NCBI GenBank assembly: GCA_959026535.1
Contig: CAUFMB010000002.1
Span: forward strand, 1 to 64,000
Reading direction: 5' to 3'
Origin: an uncultured Collinsella sp.
GTDB lineage: Bacteria > Actinomycetota > Coriobacteriia > Coriobacteriales > Coriobacteriaceae
Length of the DNA: 64,000 nt
Shown here: one piece after another, positions 34,257 to 42,496 of the stretch
How the letters are laid out: each line of letters opens with the position of its first letter
Numbering within the stretch: the stretch's first letter is position 1
Position numbers and translations under genes: made by a program
Notes under the pieces: model-generated
Seen by the model: only the letters and a program-made list of their open reading frames with translations
What the model was told of the DNA's origin: nothing
Database searches by the model: none

Positions 34257-35786
34257 ATGAACGAGTCATATCGCCTGGGTGAGCAATTGATTATTGCCTA
34301 TCTCCAACGACTTGCGAATGGCATCTCGACCGCCGAACTCGATGTTGCCGCGCTGCCTGCTGAGCTACGCGCCGTTGGTGAGCAACTGCAAAAGACGCAT
34401 GCCATCCTGCAACAAGAGCGCCGGCTGCTTGAGCGCAACGCCTATATCGATCCGCTCACCAACTTGGGCAACCGCAGCGGACTCGACCGTCACGTCGAGC
34501 AGCTCTGGCGCAAAGGCGACCCCTTCACCTGCGCCTATATTGACATCGACCATCTCAAGCATTGCAATGATAGGTTTGGCCACGCCGAAGGCAATCGCTA
34601 TATTCTGAGCATCTGCCGCACGCTCTCCGAAACCATGGAGCACGATGAGATGCTGTTCCGTATCGGTGGAGACGAGTTTGTGCTTATCTCGCTCTCCGCA
34701 AACGAGACTGAGCTCGAGCAGCGCTTGGAGCAGGTACGTGCCGGGCTGATCGAGGCGAGCTCAGATGGCAAGGCGCCCATGATCGCCAGCTTTAGCTTTG
34801 GCTGCTCGCGCGTCGATCCACTTGCCGGCGACACGCGTCGCCAGATGACGATGGACGCCGATCGCAAGATGTATCGCTATAAGCTTATGCATCGTGTACA
34901 GCAACCGGAAAACAATGACGCGCCGCAACGCCCAATCGTCGATCAGCTTCCCTGCAACGACCGGGTGTTCCAAGCGATCTCCATGAGCTCCGAGACGCGC
35001 TATCCGTTCATCCTTAACCTCGATACTGGAGAATCGCAATGGTCGGTTAACGCCGTGCGCGATTTTGACCTGCCTTCCCAGCACCCTTTTAACTCACTCG
35101 ACATGTGGCTCGCCCGCGTTCATCCCGAGGACCGCGACAACGTACGCGCCGAGCTCGACATGGTGATAAACGGCACGTGGCACTTCCACTACATGCAGTA
35201 TCGCGTAATGGATGCCACCGGAAAATACGCGCTTTGCGACTGCACGGGCTACCGCTTGGACGGCACCGATACCGAGCCCAGCATGTATGTGGGCATTATC
35301 GTCAACCGAAGCCTAGCGGATACGACCGACTCGGTAACGGGCCTGGGCGATGTCCACGCGCTGGTCAACGCTATTGGAGAGATGCGCCGCGTGCCGCACG
35401 AGGCAGGCTTTATTGCCATTAAGGTCGACGATATCGCCGAGGTCAATGCCCGCTTTGGATTCGATGCAGGCGACCGCGTGCTCGCCGAAAGCGCCGCCTG
35501 CCTCATGGATTGTTCGCGCGGCAAGGGCCGCCTGTTCCGCTCGACGGGGCCGACATTCGTGGCACTCTTCGATGAGCTCGGCCCCGAGGCAATCGATGAG
35601 ATCGCAAGCGACATCGAACGGTTCCTGGGTTCTCCCGTGCTCATCGGCTCGCTTGAATATCAGCCGCCCATTCGCGTGGCCACGCTCCATCTGGACGGCG
35701 TCGACCGTCAGCCTGTTTCCATTTTGAACGAGCTTAAAGCGTTGCTCGGGAAAGCCGTGCAGGTGCCAGGCACCAAACTGGATTAG
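34257..35786 (+). CDS. GGDEF-PAS-(GGDEF-like) diguanylate cyclase
   Basis: A 509-aa paralogue of the two preceding genes that ends after the second, degenerate GGDEF domain (STGPTFVAL) and lacks the third GGDEF-like and EAL parts. The first GGDEF motif is intact (FRIGGDEFVL), so it is likely a diguanylate cyclase with a PAS sensor. AAGGAGG at 34241-34247 is 9 bases before the ATG. It looks like a natural shortened paralogue, since the frame ends cleanly. Confidence 0.88.
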   Translation: MNESYRLGEQLIIAYLQRLANGISTAELDVAALPAELRAVGEQLQKTHAILQQERRLLERNAYIDPLTNLGNRSGLDRHVEQLWRKGDPFTCAYIDIDHLKHCNDRFGHAEGNRYILSICRTLSETMEHDEMLFRIGGDEFVLISLSANETELEQRLEQVRAGLIEASSDGKAPMIASFSFGCSRVDPLAGDTRRQMTMDADRKMYRYKLMHRVQQPENNDAPQRPIVDQLPCNDRVFQAISMSSETRYPFILNLDTGESQWSVNAVRDFDLPSQHPFNSLDMWLARVHPEDRDNVRAELDMVINGTWHFHYMQYRVMDATGKYALCDCTGYRLDGTDTEPSMYVGIIVNRSLADTTDSVTGLGDVHALVNAIGEMRRVPHEAGFIAIKVDDIAEVNARFGFDAGDRVLAESAACLMDCSRGKGRLFRSTGPTFVALFDELGPEAIDEIASDIERFLGSPVLIGSLEYQPPIRVATLHLDGVDRQPVSILNELKALLGKAVQVPGTKLD

Positions 35787-35860
35787 CACCGCGCCCGCAC
35801 CGCCTCCCCCATCGTGCGATAATCCTCTGCAGAAGTCACCAAAAGCAGAGGGAGTTTGTG

Positions 35861-36484
35861 ATGAAGGTTCTTTTGGTCAATGGCAGTCCCAAGGCAAACG
35901 GCAACACCGCCCGCGCACTCGCCGAGGTCGCCGAGCAACTTAATGCAGAGGGCATTGATACCGAGGTGTTTCAGCTGGGCGCCAAGCCCATTCGCGATTG
36001 CATCGGTTGTGGCCTGTGCGGCAAGCTTGGCGGTCGCTGCACCTTTGACGACGACGTGGTGAACGAGCTCATCGCTGCCGCCGAGCAGGCAGATGGTTTT
36101 GTCTTTGGCTCACCCGTCTACTATGCGCACCCCAGCGGACGCATCCTTTCGGCCCTCGATCGCGCCTTCTATGCAGGCGGGCATGCCTTTGAGCACAAAC
36201 CCGGCGCCGCGGTCGCCGTCGCCCGTCGCGGCGGCACCTCGACCACCTTCGATGTGCTCAACAAGTACTTCACCATTAAGCAAATGCCCGTAGTTGCCTC
36301 CACCTACTGGAACAACGTGTTTGGCCGCGTGCCCGGCGACGCCGATGGGGATGCCGAGGGCCTTGCCACCATGCGAAACATCGGCAAAAACATGGCCTGG
36401 CTCCTGCGCTGTATCGAGGCAGGACAGGCCGCCGGTATCAACGCACCCGAGGCAGATCGCGCAACGACCAACTTCATCAGGTAG
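35861..36484 (+). CDS. NADPH-dependent FMN reductase / flavodoxin-like protein
   Basis: A 207-aa flavodoxin-fold protein. NGSPKANGNTARAL is the FMN phosphate loop. CIGCGLCGKLGGRC is the Cys-rich segment of the iron-sulfur flavoprotein subgroup, and FGSPVYYAHPSG is the second FMN loop. It probably reduces quinones or other electron acceptors. GAGGGAG precedes the ATG at 35861. Confidence 0.85.
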   Translation: MKVLLVNGSPKANGNTARALAEVAEQLNAEGIDTEVFQLGAKPIRDCIGCGLCGKLGGRCTFDDDVVNELIAAAEQADGFVFGSPVYYAHPSGRILSALDRAFYAGGHAFEHKPGAAVAVARRGGTSTTFDVLNKYFTIKQMPVVASTYWNNVFGRVPGDADGDAEGLATMRNIGKNMAWLLRCIEAGQAAGINAPEADRATTNFIR

Positions 36485-36495
36485 AACGGCGGAGC

Positions 36496-36837
36496 ATGAA
36501 TATCCAGATTTTTGGCACCAAAAAGTCCTTCGATACCAAGAAGGCCCAGCGTTATTTTAAGGAGCGCCGCATTAAGGTGCAGTTTATTGACCTTAAGGAA
36601 AAGGAGATGAGCAAGGGCGAGCTCACGAGCGTGATGCAGGCGGTCGGCGGCATCGACAAGCTGCTCAACCCCAAAGCCAAGGACGAGGAAACGCTCGCAC
36701 TCATCCAGCACCTCACCCCTAGTCAGCGCTTCGACAAGCTGCTCGAGAACCAGCAGGTTCTAGCCGAGCCCATTGTGCGCAACGGCAAAAAGGCCACCGT
36801 CGGTTATTGCCCCGATGTATGGGGAGCCTGGGAGTAG
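36496..36837 (+). CDS. ArsC/Spx-family protein without the active-site Cys
   Basis: A 113-aa thioredoxin-fold protein of the ArsC family. Where arsenate reductase and Spx have CxxC or a single Cys, it reads GTKKSFDTKKA, so the redox Cys is gone. The downstream LLNPKAKDEETL and EPIVRNGKKATVGY segments confirm the fold. It is 11 bp after the flavodoxin-like gene, so probably co-transcribed. The function is unknown. Confidence 0.85.
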   Translation: MNIQIFGTKKSFDTKKAQRYFKERRIKVQFIDLKEKEMSKGELTSVMQAVGGIDKLLNPKAKDEETLALIQHLTPSQRFDKLLENQQVLAEPIVRNGKKATVGYCPDVWGAWE

Positions 36838-36923
36838 CTTGTGTTATTTGCCGGCGCGTGGGTATAAGAGCAGGCGTTTGGCATAAGATTCAACTGTAAG
36901 CCATGTCTAACAAAGGAGGGCAC

Positions 36924-38054
36924 ATGCCCAACAAACCCGTGAAGATCATCATGCTTACCGGATACCTCGGTGCCGGCAAGACCACGCTGCTCAACCACAT
37001 CCTCGCTAACGACGGCGGCATCCGCGCCGCCGTGATCGTCAACGATATCGGCGAGATCAACGTCGACGCCAGCCTTATCGCCGACGGCGGCCTTTCCGAG
37101 ACCGATGACCTCATCCCGCTCACCAACGGCTGCATCTGCTGCACGCTTTCGGATGACCTGGCCAACCAGCTGCAGGGCATCGCCGATTCGGGCAACTTCG
37201 ACTACATCATCATCGAGGCATCGGGCATTTGCGAGCCTATCCCCATCGCCTACACCATCTCGAGCTTCTGCGACGAGGCCAAGGTGGGCGGCGAGCCCAA
37301 GCTCGCGCTCGACAACATCGTGGCCGTGGTCGACTGCGCCCGCATGTACGACGAGTTCAACGGCGGTCGCGACCTGCTGGCCGAGGATATCGACGAGGAC
37401 GACATCGAAAGCCTGCTCATCCAGCAGATCGAATTCTGCTCCACGCTGATCCTCAACAAGACCGATACCGTGACGCCCGAGCAGATCGCCGAGCTCAAGG
37501 CCATCGTGCGCAGCCTGCAGAAGGACGCCGTGATCGTCGAGGCCCAAAACGGCGAGGTCCCCATGGAGGAACTGCTCGATACCGACCGCTTCGACTTTAT
37601 GCGCGCCTACAACTCCGCCGCCTGGATCGAGGCCATGGAGCATCCCGAGGAGCACGACGACCCCGAGGTGCTCGAGTACGACATCGAGACCTTTGTGTAC
37701 TCGCGCCGCAAGCCGTTTGACCTGCAGAAGTTCACCAATTTTGTTGAGCAGGAGTGGCCCGACGAGGTCATCCGCGTCAAGGGTCCGCTGTGGCAGACCG
37801 GCGATCCGGACATGTGCTACATGTTTGAGCAGGCCGGCCACCAGATGCGCCTGATGGAGAACGGCCTGTTTGTCGATTCGGCGCCCGAGGGCGAGAAGCA
37901 GAAGATCATCGACGAGAACCCCGAGATCATGCAGATTTGGGACGACGAGACGGGCGACCGCATGACGAGCCTGTGCATCATCGGCCGTCACATGGACAAG
38001 GATGCGCTCATCGCCTCCCTCGATGCCTGCTTGACCGACTGGCACCGCGCCTAG
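36924..38054 (+). CDS. CobW/G3E-family GTPase metallochaperone
   Basis: A 376-aa P-loop GTPase. Walker A is GYLGAGKT (13-20), the metal-binding motif is C70-I-C72-C73 (NGCICC), and NKTD is the G4 motif. The family delivers zinc, cobalt or other metals to enzymes. AAAGGAGG at 36912 supports the ATG at 36924. The C-terminal CobW_C domain (about residues 250-370) is present. Which metal is not readable. Confidence 0.93.
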   Translation: MPNKPVKIIMLTGYLGAGKTTLLNHILANDGGIRAAVIVNDIGEINVDASLIADGGLSETDDLIPLTNGCICCTLSDDLANQLQGIADSGNFDYIIIEASGICEPIPIAYTISSFCDEAKVGGEPKLALDNIVAVVDCARMYDEFNGGRDLLAEDIDEDDIESLLIQQIEFCSTLILNKTDTVTPEQIAELKAIVRSLQKDAVIVEAQNGEVPMEELLDTDRFDFMRAYNSAAWIEAMEHPEEHDDPEVLEYDIETFVYSRRKPFDLQKFTNFVEQEWPDEVIRVKGPLWQTGDPDMCYMFEQAGHQMRLMENGLFVDSAPEGEKQKIIDENPEIMQIWDDETGDRMTSLCIIGRHMDKDALIASLDACLTDWHRA

Positions 38055-38093
38055 GTTTATCCAAGCGGGCATTTTTCCGCCTATGTAACCGCC

Positions 38094-38130
38094 AAACCAC
38101 CACGAAGGTGCTCTTCGTGGTGGTTTTTCG
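38094..38130 (+). terminator. Terminator after the CobW gene
   Basis: AAACCACCACGAAG (38094-38107) pairs with 38113-38126 and is followed by TT. Confidence 0.9.
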
Positions 38131-38149
38131 TTCTGAGCCAAGGAGATTC

Positions 38150-38749
38150 ATGTTCAACATCGTGCTGTATGCGCCCGAGATACCGGCCAATACGGGCAAT
38201 ATCGGCCGTACCTGCGTTGTCACCGGCACCCGCCTGCATCTGGTGGAGCCGTTGGGCTTTTCGCTCGACGACAAGACGGTACGCCGCGCCGGCCTGGGCT
38301 ACTGGCAAAACTTGGACGTGACGACCTATGCTGGCTGGGAGGATTTTCTTGCGCGCAACGGCCTCTCCCCTGCCGATGGTCGCCTGCATCTGCTGACCAA
38401 AAAGGCACGCCGCACCTATGCACAGAGTACCTACCGCGATGGCGACTACTTGGTCTTTGGCAGCGAGAGCTCGGGCATTCCCGAGCCACTGCTCGCCGCG
38501 GCGCCCGCGCGCTGCGAGCGCATCCCGATGCTGCGCGATTGCGACTCGCTCGATAACGCCGAGGCTTGGGAAGCTTACGAGGAATCGCTGGGGCATACCG
38601 AGGACGGCCACGAGGCCATCCTTCAACAAGACATCTGCGGCAACTTCGTCAACCCGGACGACTACCGCATCAGCGCACTCAACCTCTCCAACAGCGCCGC
38701 CATCGTCCTCTACGAGGCCCTGCGCCAAACAGGCTTTCCGGGAATGTGA
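38150..38749 (+). CDS. trmL: tRNA (cytidine(34)-2'-O)-methyltransferase
   Basis: A 199-aa SPOUT methyltransferase that methylates the wobble base of tRNA-Leu. IVLYAPEIPANTGNIGRTC opens the protein, VFGSESSGIP is the SAM-binding knot and LNLSNSAAIVLYEALRQ is the C-terminal knot. AAGGAG at 38140 supports the ATG at 38150. The last codons and stop lie within a stem-loop repeat. Confidence 0.95.
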   Translation: MFNIVLYAPEIPANTGNIGRTCVVTGTRLHLVEPLGFSLDDKTVRRAGLGYWQNLDVTTYAGWEDFLARNGLSPADGRLHLLTKKARRTYAQSTYRDGDYLVFGSESSGIPEPLLAAAPARCERIPMLRDCDSLDNAEAWEAYEESLGHTEDGHEAILQQDICGNFVNPDDYRISALNLSNSAAIVLYEALRQTGFPGM

Positions 38750-38776
38750 CAAAGGAACTGTCCCCTTGTCACATTC
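38742..38776. repeat. CTGTCCC-core stem-loop repeat C
   Basis: An 11-bp perfect stem (38742-38752 and 38766-38776) with a 13-base loop, AGGAACTGTCCCC. It overlaps the trmL stop codon. Confidence 0.8.
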
Positions 38777-38778
38777 GG

Positions 38779-41292
38779 TTATAGGTAGCGGCCAGTGATG
38801 CTTGCAGAGCAGGCTGCGATGTCGCCCGGCGTGCCGGCGCAGACGATTTGCCCGCCGGCGCCACCACCGCCCGGGCCCATGTCGATCACGTAATCGGCGT
38901 TACGGATAAGGTCGAGATCGTGCTCGATCACGATAACCGTGGCGCCCTTGGCAACGAGACCGTCAAACACGTTCAGCAGCACCTGAACATCGAGCGGATG
39001 TAGTCCAATCGTGGGCTCGTCGAACACGAATACGGCATCATCCTGCACGCGGCCCATCTCGCTCGCAAGCTTAAGACGCTGTGCCTCGCCGCCCGAAAGC
39101 GCCGGCGTGGGCTCACCAAGCGTGAGATAGCCCAATCCCAGGTCGTGCAAGGTCTGCAAGCGCGTCTGAACTTTCTTGAGTCCCAGCGTGGCGTCGATAG
39201 CCTCGTCCACACTCATGTCCATGAGCTGCGGCAACGTAAGCAGGCTCCCGTCCTTGCCCTCGCGATGGATATGCGAAGCCGCGTCTGCATAACGTGATCC
39301 ACGACATGCCGGGCAGACGATCTCGACGTCGGGCAAAAACTGCACGTCGAGCGATATCGAGCCCGTGCCATCGCACGTAGGGCAGCGCAAGGCGCCAGTG
39401 TTGTAGCTAAAGGCACCCGCCTTGTAGCCGGCTGCTTTGGCCTCGGACGTACGGGCGAAGGCGCGACGCAGCTCGTCATGAATGTCGGCATAAGTCGCCA
39501 CTGTCGAGCGCACGTTGGCGCCGATAGGCGTAGCGTCAATCAGGTTTGCGCGGGCAATGCCTTCGGCATCGACCCAGCGCACATGTTTTGGCAGGCGCTC
39601 GCCGGCTGCCTGCGCCTTAAGCGCCGGGATGAGCGTCTCGAGCACCAACGTCGTCTTGCCCGAGCCCGAAACGCCCGTCACCGCGACAAGGCGGCCGCGC
39701 GGGATATCGGCTTCGAGCGGCTTGACGGTATGGATGGCATCGGTTGCCATGCGGATGTGGCCCTGGTCGAACATTTCGTCGTCAGTCACCTGCGGACGCA
39801 AGCGCTTGGGGTCCGAGCGCAAAAACGGGGCGATGCGGCTGCCCTGCGATTGTTCGAGCTCGTCCACCGTGCCAGCGGCAATCACATTACCGCCGCCTGC
39901 TCCGGCAACGGGGCCCATCTCGACCAGATAGTCGGCTTCCGCCAGTACGCGCGTATCGTGGTCGACAACAACCACGGTGTTGCCGTCATCCACCAGATCG
40001 CGCATCACACCCACCAAGCCGTCGACATTGGCAGGATGCAAGCCGATCGAGGGCTCGTCCAGCACATAGAGCACGCCCGTCGATCGATTGCGCACCACGC
40101 GAGCAAGCTGCACGCGCTGGCGCTCACCCGTGGAAAGCGTGGCACCGGCGCGATCGAGTGAAAGGTAATCGAGACCCAGGTCGACCAGACGACGGGCCGT
40201 GCTCAAAAACGAATCGCAGATATCCGTCGCCATGGGCCGCATCTCGGGCGGCAAGGATGCGGGCACCCCGCGCACCCACTCAATCGCCTCGCCCAGCGTC
40301 ATGGCCGCCGCCTGCGCCAGATTGATACCGCGCACCTGGGGCTGGCGTGCCGCCTCGGAGAGACGCGTGCCGCTGCAGTCGCGGCATGGGCCCTCGCGCA
40401 AAAAGCGCGCAACGCGTTTGAGGCCCTTGTCGTCCTTAACCTTGGCGAGCGCATTCTCGACGGTATAGACGGCGTTGTAATAGGTGAAGTCGAGCGGCGT
40501 GGCGCCCTCGCCGTTTTTGGGAACGTAGAGAATGTGCTTCTTGACCGCCGGGCCGTGGAACACGATATCGCGCTCTTGAGGCGTGAGCTGGTTAAACGGT
40601 ACGTCGGTGCGTACGCCCATCTCGCCTGCCACCTGCTTCATCAGATCCCACATGAGCGTACCCCAGGGAAGCACTGCACCCTCGTTGATGGTCTTTGACT
40701 CATCGGGCACCAGGCTCGCCTCGTCCACCTCGCGCATGACACCGGTGCCACCACAGGTGGGACACGCACCGCCGCTGTTAAAGGCAAGGTCCTCGGCACT
40801 CGGCGCGTAGAACTCGCGACCGCATGCAGGGCACGTGAGCGACAGGCCCGCAGCCACGTTAAGGCTCGGCTCCACGCGCGCCCCGCAGTGCGGGCACACG
40901 TGATGGGCGCAACGGCTAAAGAGCAGACGCAGGCTGTTGTTGAGCTCGGTCATGGTACCAAAGGTCGAGCGCACGCCCGGCACGCTGGGGCGCTGATGCA
41001 ATGCGAGGGCCGCCGGTACGTGCAATACCTCGTCCACCTGGGCGTGCTCGGCCTGCGTCAGGCGACGTCGAGTATAGGTGCTGAGTGCTTCCAAGTAGCG
41101 ACGCGAGCCCTCGGCATAAAGAACCCCCAGTGCCAGCGAACTCTTGCCCGAACCCGACACGCCGGCAATACCCACGAGCTTTCCCAGCGGGATATCAATA
41201 TCGATGCCCTTAAGGTTATGGACACGCGCGCCACGCACCTCGATAGCCTGCGGGCTCATCTTCTGTTCCGTCACCTTTATCACCCTACTCAT
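38779..41292 (-). CDS. UvrA-like ABC ATPase (short, UvrA2-type)
   Basis: An 837-aa duplicated ABC ATPase. Both Walker A sites (GVSGSGKSSL, GVSGSGKTTL) and both signatures (LSTGERQRVQLARV, LSGGEAQRLKLASE) are present, with zinc-finger Cys pairs (CPHCG/CPACG, CPTCGG, CPTCDG/CPACRG). At 837 aa it is shorter than classical UvrA (about 940), consistent with UvrA2-type proteins that have reduced UvrB-binding parts. They act in DNA lesion recognition or drug tolerance. The start is uncertain: the ATG at 41292 overlaps the upstream AAA gene by 8 bp; another in-frame ATG is at 41259. Confidence 0.88.
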   Translation of the reverse strand: MSRVIKVTEQKMSPQAIEVRGARVHNLKGIDIDIPLGKLVGIAGVSGSGKSSLALGVLYAEGSRRYLEALSTYTRRRLTQAEHAQVDEVLHVPAALALHQRPSVPGVRSTFGTMTELNNSLRLLFSRCAHHVCPHCGARVEPSLNVAAGLSLTCPACGREFYAPSAEDLAFNSGGACPTCGGTGVMREVDEASLVPDESKTINEGAVLPWGTLMWDLMKQVAGEMGVRTDVPFNQLTPQERDIVFHGPAVKKHILYVPKNGEGATPLDFTYYNAVYTVENALAKVKDDKGLKRVARFLREGPCRDCSGTRLSEAARQPQVRGINLAQAAAMTLGEAIEWVRGVPASLPPEMRPMATDICDSFLSTARRLVDLGLDYLSLDRAGATLSTGERQRVQLARVVRNRSTGVLYVLDEPSIGLHPANVDGLVGVMRDLVDDGNTVVVVDHDTRVLAEADYLVEMGPVAGAGGGNVIAAGTVDELEQSQGSRIAPFLRSDPKRLRPQVTDDEMFDQGHIRMATDAIHTVKPLEADIPRGRLVAVTGVSGSGKTTLVLETLIPALKAQAAGERLPKHVRWVDAEGIARANLIDATPIGANVRSTVATYADIHDELRRAFARTSEAKAAGYKAGAFSYNTGALRCPTCDGTGSISLDVQFLPDVEIVCPACRGSRYADAASHIHREGKDGSLLTLPQLMDMSVDEAIDATLGLKKVQTRLQTLHDLGLGYLTLGEPTPALSGGEAQRLKLASEMGRVQDDAVFVFDEPTIGLHPLDVQVLLNVFDGLVAKGATVIVIEHDLDLIRNADYVIDMGPGGGGAGGQIVCAGTPGDIAACSASITGRYL

Positions 41293-42403
41293 GCCATAAA
41301 ACTCGATCGCGAATGTACTCGCCCAGCATGGGCACGGTAAACCGGACGAGACCGTATCCGGCAGCCTCGATGACGCGTTCGCGAATCAGGCTTGCGCGAT
41401 ATTTGCTCGCCCAACTCTGAGTACGGTCGCAGCGCTCAATGATATCCGCCATACGCGTCGGTTTACCCTCGTCAGCAGCCATGGCCTCGATAAAGAGGCG
41501 TTGCGGACTGCGCAATCCATAATACAGGGGCGCGTCGACCGCTTCGTAGAACTCGGAGACGGCATCCGCATGGCCATTCTCGACATCGCACCTTTCAATG
41601 ACCTGAGAGCCACGCCGGACGGCAGAGCGCCACATGTAATAGCCCACCAGCTGAACCATATAGGGATGCCCCATGCTCTTGTGTGCCGCAAGGTCCGCCG
41701 TCTCCGCGTCAACGTAAAGACCAGCGTCTTTGACCGTCTGGATATACGAATCGCGCACCTTGGGCAAAGATATCGCCCCCAGCGTACGCTGCTGGGCACG
41801 CCGCAAAAACGTCACGCTCGGCTCTTCGAGCAGATCGTCAACCATACTGGGTAAGCCGGCAAAAACAAGCGCAAGGCCGCGCTGGTCGCTATCGGACAAG
41901 CCCGTGGCATCCTGGTCTCCGAGCACCTGTTGATAGAGAACGGCAAGAGCCGCCAGCTCCTCGATAGACGCAGATTGAGCCTCGTCAATCGCAAACAGTA
42001 TGCCCTTGCCTGGACCGAGCTTCTTGAGGCGCTCGTTGACCAGCCCTCGTAACGTCTCGCCCTTTGCTCGCGCCGCCTCGACCGACATCCGGCCAAACGA
42101 CGGCCCGAATTCCATTGACGTCACAACGGGTTTATTCGAGCGAAGCGCGTCGGCTAAGCGGTCGCATAAGCCAAGCGAAGCGGAATCGGAGATAACCGCC
42201 CATCCGCGCTCGCTGGCTAGACGTTGCAGCTCCCGCAGGAGAACCGTTTTGCCGCAGCCGCGGTTTCCCGTAATGAGCATGAGCCTACCCGGCGCTCCGG
42301 CGCCGTTATCGAGCCCTTCCTCGAAATCTTCGACGACCGACTCGCGACCGATGAGCATCGGAGGCCGCTTGCCAGCCGTGGGCTTAAAGGGATTTGGATT
42401 CAT
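41285..42403 (-). CDS. AAA ATPase with C-terminal winged-helix-like region
   Basis: A 372-aa P-loop ATPase. Walker A is GNRGCGKT (about 46-53) and Walker B is LFAIDEAQ. The middle matches AAA_16/Orc1-like ATPases, and the C-terminal 100 residues look like a winged helix. AGGAGG precedes the ATG at 42403. It overlaps the UvrA-like gene by 8 bp. Three 10-bp iterons lie just upstream. Its role is unknown; regulation of or cooperation with the UvrA-like protein is an inference. Confidence 0.82.
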   Translation of the reverse strand: MNPNPFKPTAGKRPPMLIGRESVVEDFEEGLDNGAGAPGRLMLITGNRGCGKTVLLRELQRLASERGWAVISDSASLGLCDRLADALRSNKPVVTSMEFGPSFGRMSVEAARAKGETLRGLVNERLKKLGPGKGILFAIDEAQSASIEELAALAVLYQQVLGDQDATGLSDSDQRGLALVFAGLPSMVDDLLEEPSVTFLRRAQQRTLGAISLPKVRDSYIQTVKDAGLYVDAETADLAAHKSMGHPYMVQLVGYYMWRSAVRRGSQVIERCDVENGHADAVSEFYEAVDAPLYYGLRSPQRLFIEAMAADEGKPTRMADIIERCDRTQSWASKYRASLIRERVIEAAGYGLVRFTVPMLGEYIRDRVLWHE

Positions 42404-42438
42404 GTCGGCCTCCTCGGATCGATAAACCCTGGTAACAG

Positions 42439-42468
42439 TTATACCAACTTATACCGAGTTATACCAAT
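42439..42468 (-). promoter_or_regulatory. Three 10-bp TTATACC iterons
   Basis: TTATACCAAC, TTATACCGAG and TTATACCAAT follow one another with an exact 10-bp period. On the minus strand they give TTGGTA-N18-TATAAC, a promoter-like pair, so the array overlaps the promoter of the AAA/UvrA-like operon. Confidence 0.65.
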
Positions 42469-42496
42469 TAAATGCGGCAAAGAGACTGACCCTCTA

